Notes under the pieces: model-generated
Database searches by the model: none
Seen by the model: the letters and a program-made list of their open reading frames with translations, nothing else
Told to the model about the DNA's origin: nothing
Source of the DNA: Pseudofabraea citricarpa
Taxonomy: Eukaryota; Ascomycota; Leotiomycetes; Helotiales; Dermateaceae
Reading direction: 5' to 3'
DNA length: 64,000 nt
NCBI GenBank assembly: GCA_029641185.1
Contig: JAPWGK010000011.1
Location: 868,001-932,000 of the forward strand
Shown: one piece after another, positions 1 through 11,227 of the stretch
How the letters are laid out: the number at the start of each line of letters is the position of its first letter
How positions within the stretch are numbered: position 1 is the stretch's first letter
Made by a program: the position numbers and the translations under genes

Positions 1-537
1 GGCCGTTACTGGGAACAGTATCTCCTCGATGGTGTCACTGAATTCTACTACGATGAAGCTGATCCAATGGGACGGAGGCAAGCCGGTATTCCCTATTTAC
101 TTGACCACGGCCATGCTACCTCGCCCGCAAGGCCAATTTCTCTGAACTACATTGATAGTTTCTTACGTGGAAGTAAGTCCCAATTTGTCTTTTTCCACAA
201 CGTACCGATCATATTAAATGTAGCGAAACAAGTTCTCTCTACTTGTAAAATGGTCGATACATTATACACGTTTTTATGATGTCAAGTTCTCTAACCTAAT
301 CTAGACTTCACTTTCCCCATTCGGACCTCTAGTTCCGGACAGACTACTACTCGTGCAGTCCTCCGCACAACCACTAGAGAGATGACCAACGTCCGGTGGC
401 CGAACCGGAACCCTCCTGTCAACACGTCTCCGCCGCGCGATGATCCTGCCGGTTTTGCATTCCGTCGTCTCCCCCGCGAGAACTTGGTTGAAGATTATTT
501 TGAAACACGAGGTTCTTCGTCTAGAGGGTACCGTTAA
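1..537 (+). CDS. 3' part of an unrecognised protein-coding gene
   Basis: The reading frame is open from base 1, so the gene starts outside the window. I see two exons, 1-172 and 305-537, separated by an intron with a GTAAGT donor, a CTAAC branch point near 291 and a TAG acceptor at 302-304. The phases match and the frame ends at TAA 535-537, giving the last 134 residues. The segment is rich in Arg, Pro, Thr and Asp, with an aromatic patch near its start (GRYWEQYLLDG) and no membrane segment or catalytic motif I recognise. The tail is Ser/Arg-rich and looks disordered. I cannot assign a function. Confidence 0.6.
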
Positions 538-1339
538 TCGGTCGACACGGATGGGAGAAATTGTTGAGCGTTTTGTGTGTTTTTTCTTTTTTTCAAGGGG
601 GGAGTTTTAGGCGTCGGAGTGGTTGGATGCTTTTAAATTACTATATTTTCTTTTAGGTAATTAAGTGGCTTAACCTTTTGCAATTATATACTTCTTGGCA
701 ATCAAGTAGTTTATAGTATTTATACACTTGGGGAAATCTCTTGGGTATGAGAAATTTTGAGATTTCTTATACCTTCTAAGAATTTGAAATAAAACCATCT
801 TTTCTATTTTCTAGAAATTGTTATCATACTTATATCGTGACTTAACCGTTAGGGAACCAGAAAAAAAACCAAGCAGGTTATCATAAACTTGATAAGCTAA
901 CATTTTCTTCTCTTATATATCATTTAAATAATTAAATTACGTATCGGCGGAATTACGTTTTTATAAACAATCAAGTATAATTGAGGAGCCAAGCGTCCGA
1001 CTATATTTGTCTTATTTTCCATCCCTTACTAGGTACTGTATTCTTACTTTAGAGCTGATGGTCGAAGGGGAGATTATGCGCAACCCGTACCAGCTGAAAA
1101 GAACTAACGAGGGAATTAAACGGGGTAATTTTCACCTTCTCTGATTCTTGCTGAATGGTTACTTCTTTTTGTAGAAGAATCAAAAGAGGGGGAATATTAG
1201 CAGGATAAAATATCAACCTTCGGCTTGACAGTAGACAAGGATTTTGAACGATAAGATTAGAATTATCCTATAACTGAGTATCTTGTGACATAAGGTATGT
1301 ATCGCATAAAAAGTATATGGTGGTGAAAATCATAATGCA
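538..1339. other. AT-rich convergent intergenic region
   Basis: The gene on the left ends rightward and the gene on the right ends leftward, so this is a shared 3' region. It is very AT-rich with many short A/T runs and no open frame worth calling. The composition would fit repeat-induced point mutation of old repeats, but no repeat copy is visible to prove it. Confidence 0.5.
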
Positions 1340-3081
1340 CTAAATGGGGAACTGTGTGAGATCGTTAGAGGATTTTGAATGCGTCAAGTTTTCAGGGGAT
1401 ATTAAAGACGCTGTCTCGCCTCCACCGTCGTAATCATCTTCAAAGTCTTCCATCTGCCAGTCGTCACAGCCTGGAGGATGCATACTACTAATGAAATCAG
1501 CCTCCTTGTGTTTGATTGGCCTTCCATCTGCACCTAAAGCCACTTTCTTATCTTTCAAGCAAGGAGGCTGGTGAGAGCATCCCGATCTGTGAGAAAAACA
1601 GTTGTTTCTGCTTATGTTGACCTCACCAGGTTCAACGGTTGTGTGCTCGGGGTTTAAGCAGGTCCAGTTTCCACACAAATGGCTCAAATGCCACTGTCGG
1701 TTAACAAACCCGTCCTTTTGCAGCTTGGTCATCTTGTGGAATATTAACTTCCAAACAATACCATAATTCACATCAAGTGAATGTTTGGTATCGTCTTGCC
1801 ACGAGAATTTCTTCTGTATCTTTCCGTACGGCCGCAGAACCCCTGCTGAAGACCTTCGAGCTGCCGGAGGCGATGGATGGAACCAGCATTCTTCGTTAGA
1901 AAGCAATGGATCAAGTAAGTTGTTCATCTTGGAAACCCATTCTTGCATTGCTTGCGTTACCTTTTCGGGACGGCGACTATTGGTGACGATGATCCTTTTA
2001 CGCTCCTCGCAGCTTAAGCGATTAAGTGGTGTTTTTGCTGGGCAAGGCAGTTGACTGAAAGCCGAGCTCTTAGTGAAAATTGGAGCTTCGAAACTGGTTT
2101 TTCTTGAAATGCTGCCACAGCTTCGACATTCGCCATGCTGTTTCTGATCTGAGCGAATTGATTCTGTGTCGGTTGTCTGAGCATCTGGGAGAAGATCATC
2201 CAACTGTCCGACGGATTTATCGCAAGGATCAGAAACATTTTCCAATTCAACTTTGGAACCTTCTCCTGCTGACGGCGACTGCACAAATTCCACCAGCTGA
2301 GTGGTCTGATCGAGAGAACCATTGCTTCGTGTCTGTGGCAGATCCTTGAGATGGCTTGGCCCCTTGTCTTCGTGATAGGATAGCCCTGTAGAGCCATCTT
2401 CATCTCCGTCCTCTAGTTTTGAGTCAGGCAATCCCTCGACGCTATCCTCTTCTCTAGCCTTCACTTTATTATTTGACACCGGATCCAGAACATGATCTCC
2501 ATCTTGAACCAGGCTCGCGAGAGGATGTTGATGCAATTCTCGCGTAACAACGGGATTATTCACTGGATTTGAGCCCAGCAATTGTGGTATGTAGTGCAGT
2601 GAGTCTTCGGCACCTTCCTCAATTGTAAGATCAATGTATGTTCGGAACGTTCCTGGGTATACGCGAATTGGATATTTGTCAAGCTCCAACTTTGATTTCT
2701 TTTCCTCCGATGCACCCTTGCCAATTCCCGCAATCTGTGGTCCCTCAGAGCCTGTTAAGGTTGTCTCAGATTTCAATGTCTCTCTGCTTGATGGTGGGCA
2801 CGAAGCGCCTGTGAAGGAGGTGGGAGCATGGCTTGACTCCTTTTCAAAGAAGAAGCGTGCCATTACAACGCTAACTAAATGCAGTAGTTCTAGTCAGTAC
2901 TACGTACGATGCCGATATTTCAAAACTTACCAAAGGATGAGTACGGAGGGTGTCTAATAACCAGTTGCCAGGATTGATTCACTTCTTTGAGGGCTTCTGG
3001 GTAGATTATTCTTCGAATACTACAAACTTCAAGGATGTGTGGCTTCGGGATATTTGTATCGTACTGGTAGGTAACAAACAT
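1340..3081 (-). CDS. Zinc-binding-loop (His-Cys box, I-PpoI-fold) protein
   Basis: Two exons, 3081-2931 and 2874-1340, give 561 residues. The intron has a GTAAGT donor, a TACTGAC branch point and a TAG acceptor. The upstream ATG at 3081 is chosen because exon 1 is open, the phases fit and an in-frame stop lies just upstream; starting at 2863 would lose 54 residues. Residues about 100-370 are polar and low-complexity. Residues about 440-490 carry a His-Cys box: His449, Cys451, Cys456, His461, Asn470, Cys476, Cys483, His485, Cys489, with Cys380 further upstream. This spacing equals that of the two zinc sites and the catalytic His and metal-binding Asn of I-PpoI-type homing endonucleases. In fungi this zinc-binding-loop domain occurs in ordinary nuclear genes, probably as a domesticated DNA-binding or nuclease fold. 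Whether it cuts DNA is unknown. The C-terminus is acidic. Confidence 0.8.
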
Positions 3082-4060
3082 AAAGATGCAATGAAGAGAA
3101 TGACGATGATCATCGTCATTTTATGAGAATCCAATTTGTGAAGAAGAGGAGCTTCGAGATAAGATGTAGTGAAGACGACGATCTTCAAAATAGCGGACTT
3201 CACTTGTCACGCAGACGAAGTTGTACTTCGGTGGTGTAGTAAATGATAGCATAACTAGCCTACGTGAAGATAAATCTCCAGATACCAAAACACTCTCAAG
3301 AAGAAAAGAAGCTTCAAAGCCTATTGAGGGGGCTTTCGGTTTGCGGGATCAGGCATGGTGTGAATTAATTTCTTTCCTCTCGCGTCATCAGGAAAAGATT
3401 TTGAGAATCCGAGTTCGAATCCAAATGCTAAAAATGAGGTGAAAAGCCAGGCAAGAATAGTGAACAAATGGAGCAGTCGAGTAGTAAAGCAATAGAGTAG
3501 AGGAGTGAAGCGTTGTGACGAACCAGCATCGGGTGCCTTCCCAAAAGAGTAATCACCACTCGCTTGCCTACTTTAACTCCTCCTGCGTTTTCAACTCTCA
3601 ACTTAACCATCTACACCTCACACCTTCAAACCCACCATTATCGTCTCACTTCGCAAGTTCGCATACGAATTCCTGTAACATCTTTCATACAACCTCCGGG
3701 CAAGCGAGTTGATCGTGATCAACTAACTACTCCTTGACGATCTCATTCATCCTCTGCAGCCTGCTTTCGACACCCGATTTTCATCCTCTCACTTCTTCCC
3801 TTATCAAGGTTCGTCAAGCATCTTTTACAAACGTTGATTGATGGTGCTCGCCTACTGCTACAGATCTCTTGTTGATCTCCTATCTCCCTTTCCAAACGTC
3901 GCGCTTCGCGTGTACTGGACCGCAGAGGACCCCACGGCATATCAAGGCGCGTTGGTTGACCGGGCTTGACTTGTACCTAAATAAGGAGCTTCGAACTTCA
4001 CGGCAAGCTTCCTGCACACTCAGACTAAGATCAAAGTGCTAACTGACACGCCATGCGTAG
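3082..4060. promoter_or_regulatory. Divergent upstream region with a possible 5' leader and uORF
   Basis: This stretch separates the divergent starts at 3081 (minus) and 4061 (plus) and should hold both promoters. From about 3500 it is pyrimidine-rich on the plus strand, typical of fungal leaders. A 42-codon open frame (ATG 3841, TGA 3967-3969) lies upstream of the CCHC gene. A possible leader intron ends at 4058-4060, with a GCTAAC branch near 4038 and TAG directly before the ATG at 4061; GTACCT near 3973 could be its donor. No other gene is seen. Confidence 0.4.
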
Positions 4061-5182
4061 ATGCATACCATTCCAGTTCCCTGTGTGAACTGTACGCGTT
4101 TCCATTACAGACCATGCAGAGATCCACCAAAAGACTGCTGGGCTTGCGGAATGTTCGGTCATATTGAGCGATTCTGTCCCCAGCGGCGTATCTGGACAGA
4201 CATCGACAGAGACGCTCCACTTCCGGGCACAAACAGATGGTGCGAAATGTTCGGTTTGGATCAAGACCCTGAGTTACGAAGACGAGTTTTGTTTGCTCTG
4301 AAGGCTTCCCCAGGATCTTCCATCACTGTAAACGGTAGGTGCATTTATCGTGGTGGAGAGAATCACTTCACTAGCTTTGTTATGCCGACAGAGAGAAAAC
4401 GCGACTACCGGTCAAGATCTCCATCAAGAGGCAGAAACCCCTATAAACGCTCCCGCTCGCCTCTCCGAAGATACAGCAGAGACAACCGCCGAGAGTTTGG
4501 ACATGACTACCGTGAATACAGAGGCCGTTCACGATCTCGCACTCCTTACTCTCGAGCGGCCTCGCCTTATCGTGGACGTTATCGATCAACCTCGTCTCGG
4601 AGATTGAATGTTCGATCACGATCACCAATGCGCAAGGAGAATGACAGAGCATTGTGCCAGCCTAACTTTTTGTCACAAATGCAAAAAGTGAAGCCGTCGA
4701 ACCCAAATCGTATACCACTCGGTCAGGTCTCAACAAATCTTCCTCGGCATGAATTGACTTCAAACTCAGCCCAGGTTGATCCAGGTCCCCAAGCTTCTCC
4801 AGTCGTCGATGATACTTCAGCTAACAAAGATGCACCAATTCTCCCGGGAGTTGATCCTGATCAAACCAACTCAGATGGTACATTACAAGCAACACCTGAG
4901 GTAGACATGCTTGTCAACGATCCTCGATTTGTTCTGGGGGTAGGCGAGGGTGCTATGGAAGCGGAGTAAGTAACCATCAATCAGTACGAAGCCTTACTCA
5001 GAGCTAACGCTTTTTCAAGAATACTGGAGGCCTTCCGTCAGAGGATGTGGGAAGTCGAGTTGGAACGGATGGCAGATTCTAGCTACCGCCATGAATCAAG
5101 CAACGAGCGAGATGACCCAGATGTTTTTGACGAAAGCGTCAAAATTTTAAAGGCTGCAAAGAAACAGCTCGTTGGTTATTGA
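4061..5182 (+). CDS. CCHC zinc-knuckle protein with an RS-rich segment
   Basis: Exons 4061-4965 and 5020-5182 join through a 54-nt intron (GTAAGT, GCTAAC, CAAG) to give 355 residues. A zinc knuckle of the form C-x2-C-x4-H-x4-C sits at residues 26-39 (Cys26, Cys29, His34, Cys39), preceded by three more cysteines (8, 11, 19) that may bind a second metal. Residues about 108-190 are full of Arg-Ser and Ser-Arg-Ser-Pro pairs, as in splicing-related RS proteins and SR-kinase substrates. The C-terminal exon is helical and charged. These features point to a nuclear RNA-binding protein, possibly linked to splicing, but I cannot name an orthologue. The start is fixed by an in-frame TAG directly before the ATG, unless an upstream exon is spliced in. 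Confidence 0.75.
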
Positions 5183-5855
5183 AAGGTCTGCATTGCTGAG
5201 ATGAGTTGAGAAGCCGACTGAGTGGGGTTGAAGAGATAAAATCCTCGCCAGTGAAACTTGAATGGCCGAGAACCATTGTGCAAAAACATGGTGTTTTGCA
5301 TTTGTCATGAATTTGAAGAAGTACTACGAGCAATACTTCATTCAAGATGTCAGAGTTGTTCTTGCTTCAAGTAATAAACGCAAGACTTGTATGCGATCAG
5401 AAGGAATTGTGTGGACTTTGGAGGCAGCGGACAAAATTTCGAAGCCTGTTGCATTTGCTGGGGGTAGAAAGGTAGATTGGAGGAAGGACTGTTTGATAGA
5501 CACAACAATGCATAGCTTGAAATGAAACCCTTGTCGAGTTGATAGCTATATTCGCCAATGTGCAGTTTTGAAAAGTCATCCCTTTTCTTGCAACCAGACC
5601 TTGATTTATGTGGCTGTTACTCGCTTGAAGAAGCCAAAATATATGATTACAAGGCCTTGTTCATGAGCAAAATTTCTGGCCTGATTCAAGAACTAACAAT
5701 GCTTAAAGACATCTGATGATTGACCGACTGTGAAGTAGTAAGTACCTTAGTAGGTATAAAGCACCGAGTACTGAAAATGTACGATGTAATCTATGACACT
5801 GAATTGATGTTTTCCATCTGGATCCCAATCCGAATGAAGTTTCATATCTTTCAAG
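5183..5855. other. Convergent intergenic region, no gene seen
   Basis: It lies between the 3' ends of the CCHC gene and the F-box gene. Short open frames here lack splice-supported extension and any recognisable domain. It probably holds the two 3' untranslated regions. Confidence 0.45.
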
Positions 5856-7103
5856 CTAGACAAACGTGGTCCAAACTCCAGATGTGATTCCGAGCGGTTT
5901 CTCGTCCTCTGCCTCCTCCATAATTTCCCTCAGATCCTCTAGATCTCTTCTCGTCGCTGCAGTAGCCGTCCAAGCAAGTCTAGCACTGACCCTCACACTC
6001 CTTAAATCAGGTAGCCTGTCTTGCTCTACCGCTTCATAGACCGCGTTTGGACTTATATCTATATCTGCACCAGCCAAGGTCGAGCAATCCAGATCTAATA
6101 TTTGGAGAGGATGGCCAGTAGGTATTGCTTCAAACATACTGTCTGTGATGTAGTCTGCAGAGATGCGGAACGCGGTCAAAGAAGGGCAGATAGTGAATAT
6201 GTAATCGAGGGATGAAGGGGGAAGTTTTGACATGGGGTGTCGGATTGTGAGGTGCTTCAACTGAGGGCCTATCACTTCGAGCGTAGAGAGAAGAGCCGGT
6301 GCATGGACTTGAGGACAGTGCTGGATGCTAAGTTTCTCCAACGATTTGGGGACGTATATAAGGCGATTTTGCAAGAAGAAATCGTCGATGCCTCCAGCAA
6401 GATGGAGAACTTGTAACCGTGGTGGCCAGGCATAACGTGTCATAGAGCGATCTGGGTCATGACTTGCACTGCGGGGGAAGAATAACGTCTCGAGATTTTG
6501 AAGATGGCCAATCGTTTGGAAGAGTAATCTATTTGATATGCTCGATGCAATGAGCGAGAGATCCAGGTGGCGCAGCTTTACGCATTTGCTCAGTGGCGCG
6601 AAACTGTTGATTGCAAAACTTGACTGCGGTGCCACAAACTCCTCGATATTCCCCTTCAGACGCCCAAGTATCCTCGCCGTCAGGCTCTTGCTCGCATTGT
6701 GAACTAGCTCCCCCATATCAAGCCGCCGCACCAGTACTGCAAGCGTTGACTCTCGAATGTGTGCAAGCTTGGAAGGGCATACAGTCTGTACGAATTGTTC
6801 GAAGTTGTGACCGGAAAGAAAGGGTCGCTCGTAGAGAAGCGCTATCGTCGCTGCGTACCATGCTCGAGAGACCAGTGCGCACGACCAGAGCAGAGGCTGG
6901 CTCGATTCTTTGATCGGTATGTAGGAGAGGACCTGGGAGATGATTTCCACAGGCAATAGAACCTCTCTGCCCGAGGACTTCAATACAAACGGCATGGATT
7001 CTTCACGAGAAGAAATCTCTTCATTCATAAGTGTTCTGGTGGATAATAGCCGCAGTGGTACTGACATCTCTACATTCCAATTGCTTTGGGCGTCGAGAGC
7101 CAT
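5856..7103 (-). CDS. F-box protein with leucine-rich C-terminal region
   Basis: A single 415-codon exon starts at ATG 7103. Residues about 48-95 fit an F-box: LLPVEIISQVLSYIP, then a loop, then SRAWYAATIALLYERP. The rest contains irregular leucine-rich segments, for example KLRHLDLSLIA, RLQVLHLAGGI, SLEKLSIQHCPQV and HLTIRHP, consistent with a degenerate LRR solenoid. F-box proteins link substrates to Skp1-Cul1 ubiquitin ligases, so this is probably a substrate receptor; the substrate is unknown. The LRR spacing is loose, so the repeat count is uncertain. The gene is divergent from the Gemin2-like gene, with about 400 bp between starts. Confidence 0.8.
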   Translation of the reverse strand: MALDAQSNWNVEMSVPLRLLSTRTLMNEEISSREESMPFVLKSSGREVLLPVEIISQVLSYIPIKESSQPLLWSCALVSRAWYAATIALLYERPFLSGHNFEQFVQTVCPSKLAHIRESTLAVLVRRLDMGELVHNASKSLTARILGRLKGNIEEFVAPQSSFAINSFAPLSKCVKLRHLDLSLIASSISNRLLFQTIGHLQNLETLFFPRSASHDPDRSMTRYAWPPRLQVLHLAGGIDDFFLQNRLIYVPKSLEKLSIQHCPQVHAPALLSTLEVIGPQLKHLTIRHPMSKLPPSSLDYIFTICPSLTAFRISADYITDSMFEAIPTGHPLQILDLDCSTLAGADIDISPNAVYEAVEQDRLPDLRSVRVSARLAWTATAATRRDLEDLREIMEEAEDEKPLGITSGVWTTFV

Positions 7104-7505
7104 TGTGGGAAAGTGGTGGTCGGGCTACTGGAGGTAGTATCGAGTAGCAGATGGTTGAGGCCTCAAGGCCAGTTGTTACTCATCATCAAATCTATGACGG
7201 ATCCTATTGAATTTGGAATTGAAGGTTTTCCGTGCATTATTCTGGTTGATAATTTTGAGATGCGATGATGACGATGAGGCGATTCCGATGGTGGGGTTCC
7301 TCGATGGAAAATGGCCAAAGTCAACAGCCTAGATACGCTAAATTGACCCGCTAATCGGATAAATTCTAGAAGCCAGACTCTGGCCTTGTCTGGGGAAAGC
7401 ATCAGGCTGCAGCACAACTTCTACTCTACATAAAAACGCATTCAACTCAACACATCTCATCGTCACCCTTTTTCTCTACTCAGTATATTCACACACTTCC
7501 TGATC
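7104..7505. promoter_or_regulatory. Divergent promoter between F-box and Gemin2-like genes
   Basis: About 400 bp separate the two start codons. The plus-strand side just before 7506 is C/T-rich (cacccttttt, ctctact), a common fungal leader pattern. No specific operator can be named. Confidence 0.4.
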
Positions 7506-9015
7506 ATGACTAAAAACAAGAAGCGCAAGATGGAACATGTTTCTGACACCGATTCTCACAGCGAGAGGAAAAACAAACAAACCGAAGAAGCTCGCATTGA
7601 TCCAACGTATGGTCAACGAAGTGCAATTCCAGGTCTCGATAGTGGCGCGTACTTGGATGGCGACGATGATCTCAACTATGATGTTGATATGGACGCATTG
7701 AGTTATCTCAGATCTGTCAGGTTAGTCAATCCCCTCTTATTGAACCCATATGAAAATTACCTGTACTGAAACATTCTACCTGCCACAGAGAGATGCTGAT
7801 TTGAGTGGCAAATGCAGACAGGAAGCGACTAGTATACCCAATCTCTTGGTTGCACCCAAAGATCCTACACAGCAACATGGCGAACCTGACCGCGCGATAT
7901 ACAATAACGGCGTTGGAGATCATCGAGGATGGTACGAAGGTGGTGCTTATGTAGCTGCTCCAGAGCCGCAAACGGACGAGTACACACGCGTTGATGGCGA
8001 CGAGTCTCAGGAGCAAACCAGAGATCCACAGCTGGCATACTTCGACTCAATTCTAACGCGCTTCAAGGCACTTCGAGATCAGCTCAGTCGCACCCCACCA
8101 CCTGAGATTGTGCAAAGTCTAGACACGAATCACCCTACTTATCTGCCAACAAATTCAAGCAAGGAAGTGTTTGGAAAATGGAGCTGGGTATTGAAAAATG
8201 TTGAGCCGGTCCCATCACAGCTATCGAGTATCAATAAGGGAACAGCATTCAGATTATTGGGGATGCTGACCAAGGGAGCAATGTTGAAGCGCGGCTGTGA
8301 TGTTTCTGGCTGCGTCAGTAGGTGGCTCTGGGGACTTCTAGCCAAGGTTCCAGAGGCTGGAGAATTGACGAACGTTGAAGTATCCATCATCAGAGAACTG
8401 GGAAAGAAAGCAGTCTTGGTCGGAGTTGGTTTCAAAGAAGCCAGAGAATGGAATGCTGGGATGGATGAGGTGGAAGCTGACTTTGAGGAGGGCGAAGACC
8501 AGCAAGTCGAATACGAAGTAGTCAACAAAGACGAGGTACCATTGGATGAGGACGAAGAAGATATCGAGATCCATAATACATCAACAACCAAAGAACAGCC
8601 CAGCGGCTCTTCCTTGCACAGGGAGTCTGATTCGATCAATTCGATTGCTGAACCCGGAGCTATGCCCGACCATCCCGAAGAAGCCATCAAACAGGCCAAT
8701 GCCAATACCGGTATTGAAAACCCGAATCAACAAAAACTTGATGGGGGATTGGAATCAAGAGACAAATCAGCTGTCGACATTTCACCTGAAGACTTCGCTG
8801 CAGCTAAAGCACGCATACTTGCCAGAATAAGCGAAGCGAGCGAGGAAGATACGCCAACAATGCTACAGAAACAACAAGAAGCAGACCCTGTTGCCGAATC
8901 ATCCCCGACACTAAATACAAGAGCGACGGTAGACATGATAATCACAGTCGCTGGCGAGCTCTATGGACAGAGAGATCTTCTTGAGTTCAGAGAGATGTGG
9001 GGCGAAGACGCATAG
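7506..9015 (+). CDS. SIP1/Gemin2 (Brr1) family snRNP-assembly protein
   Basis: Exons 7506-7720 and 7818-9015 give 470 residues. The intron has a GTTAGT donor and a GCAG acceptor, and the splice restores the family-typical stretch SYLRSVRQEATSIPN. Later conserved-looking parts are the helix starting YFDSILTRFKALRDQL and the region from WSWVLKNVEPVP through KGTAFRLLGMLTKG to SRWLWGLLAKVPEAGELTN, which fits the helical Gemin2 fold. Gemin2 proteins bind Sm proteins and help load them on U snRNAs with SMN, so a cytoplasmic or nuclear role in spliceosome biogenesis is expected. The N-terminus is basic and likely nuclear-directed. After about residue 320 there is a long acidic, probably disordered tail, so the protein is longer than the animal members. 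Confidence 0.8.
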
Positions 9016-9715
9016 AGTCCAAAGATATGGATTTGAGTATTGTACCTCGAGTATAGAATGATCAAATTGAGGTATCTGATTATCCTCCATGTTGCCTTGT
9101 CTCTCAAGCAAGTGCTAAGCTGCTTTGCCTTCTAACATTTGCTTTCCCGTCACCACATCTTGTGGGCTCTTCTTTTTCACATGTCTGGAGGTCTTTCCGC
9201 AGGAAGCCATCTAGCAGTAATATGGAACAGCGGTGTATGTATGACCATTGTGATCTGATGTTCTTATTTGCTGAATCTTCCAGATGATGCGTAACTGGCT
9301 GTGACGTGTTAGTTGATACTGAGGTATGCAACCAGGAGCGAGGGATGAGTTGATAACCGTCGTCCCGTTGCAGGGTGGCCTCTGTCAGCCTTTAATGTTG
9401 TGATAAGCTCTGCAGTACACTCTCTCAATCAATATTTACTTTCCGAGGTGCATGATTACTACTGTGCTTGTCATTCCTTGCGTGCTTGTAGGTGTCAAAT
9501 GCTTGATGATTTATGCTTCCCTATTGGCAATGACTCCGTCCACCAAGGGAGGTGGAAGCTTGGCTCTGCACGGTTCTACAAATGAGCCGTGCTGTCCCTG
9601 TGAACATCCGCAGAGTCAAAGATAACGTCCCGCTCAGGTATCAATGGTTGGACCTTCAAGTGCTACCATTCAACTCTGTACATTGTACATAGAATTTAGC
9701 ACCACCTCAAGCAAC
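9016..9715. other. Intergenic region, no gene seen
   Basis: It lies between two rightward genes and should hold the 3' end of the Gemin2-like gene and the promoter of the HAD gene. Open frames are short and without domains. An in-frame upstream start at 9644 would add 24 residues to the HAD protein; I prefer 9716 because it opens a clean targeting-type N-terminus. Confidence 0.45.
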
Positions 9716-11227
9716 ATGCGCCTCCGAACATTGCAGATACAAGATGGTGTCTCTCGTCCTTTACAACGGGTCTTCAGTTCCTCTCATCCCTCACCAAGGC
9801 ACGCCCGGCCAGCAGCTTGTTGTATAGCCTCTCCAAAGGCGTATAATTCCTTTGCAAGACAACAATCCAATTCCAATTCACAAGGGTCAATTGCGACAAT
9901 GGCACCTTCGGCTATTGGTCAAAGTACACGCCGAAGTAGTATAAGTACAACGCGATCTCATGCGCCAGTCCCTCAGCTGCGGCAACACAGTGTCGCAAGC
10001 CCAAGACCAGAGACTACAAGCTTCGCGTTTGCTTTTGAGTGAGTGAACCTCTTCAATATATAGAAATTAGCTAATCCTTTACTGCAGCATTGATGGCGTT
10101 CTCCTCCGATCCTCGTCTCCCTTACCCGGAGCTTCAGCAGCTCTTGCATACCTCCACAAACACAACATTCCTTTCATACTTCTTACAAATGGCGGTGGAA
10201 AACATGAGAGTGCACGCGTTGCAGAGCTAAGCAAGAAGCTCGGTATCCCGCTCTCAGAGGAGAACTTTGTGCAATCGCATACGCCATTTAAACAATTGGT
10301 AGAGGGAACTGAGAGGACTGAGGCTCTAAAGGACAAGACCATTTTGGTTACAGGTGGGGATGGTGAGAAGTGCCGAAAGGTTGCTGAAATGTACGGGTTT
10401 GCCCATTAATATTTCAGAACGCTGCTGACATACCAAGGTACGGTTTCAAAAACGTCATTACTCCGGGAGATATCCTCATGAGCTACCCTTCTGTGTGGCC
10501 GTTCAACCAGATTTTCTCCGATTACTACCAGTCCAACACTCGACCACTCCCAAGACCTGTCGATCTTCAAAACCTATCAAACTCTTTGAAGGTTGACGCT
10601 ATGTTTGTGTTTAATGATCCGCGGGATTGGGCACTGGATAACCAGATTATACTTGATTTATTACTCTCTCAAGAAGGATATTTGGGTACCTATTCAGAAA
10701 AGAACGGCGATGCATCTCTACCAAACAATGGATGGCAACAAGATGGACAGCCGAAACTTTACTTCTCCAATCCTGATCTCTTTTGGGCAACAGATTATCA
10801 TCTACCACGTCTTGGACAAGGAGGTTTTCAAGCTTGCTTACAGGGCGTTTGGGAGGCCACCACAGGGGGAAGCAAGCTTACTCGTACAGTTATCGGGAAG
10901 CCTTACCACGAAACTTATAAATACGCGGAACGGGTCCTTAACAATTATCGAACCAACTTCTTTGCCCGGGAAGCGGGCCACAAGAAAGTCGAGCCATTGA
11001 AGCGGGTCTTCATGATTGGTGACAATCCAGAAAGTGACATTCGCGGTGCAAACGACTTCTTGAGTCCCGCTGGTACCGAGTGGACTTCGATCTTGCTCAA
11101 GACAGGTGTCTATCGCTCCGGTACTGTTCCAGCATACACTCCAAAGGTCATCGTCAACGACGTTTTTGAAGCCGTCAAATGGGCACTGGCTCAAGAAGGC
11201 TTTAACGGCACCCCGATAGAACCGTAA
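9716..11227 (+). CDS. HAD-superfamily hydrolase, CECR5/YKR070W type
   Basis: Three exons (9716-10038, 10088-10390, 10438-11227) encode 471 residues. HAD motifs are in order: motif I FDIDGVLLRS with Asp108 (nucleophile) and Asp110, split by intron 1; motif II LLTNGGG with Thr141; motif III Lys363 in GKPYHETYKYA; motif IV GDNPESD with Asp404 and Asp409. This matches the CECR5/HDHD5 branch of class IIA HAD phosphatases, whose yeast member YKR070W is mitochondrial. The first 60 residues are rich in Arg and Ser and nearly free of acids, as in a mitochondrial presequence. Residues about 30-100 are low-complexity. All catalytic residues are present, so activity is expected; the substrate of this branch is not established. 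Confidence 0.85.

Noticed and set aside
3408..3430. GTTCGAATCC, resembling a tRNA B-box
   Set aside because: The flanking five bases do not pair as a T-stem and no A-box or acceptor stem is found upstream.
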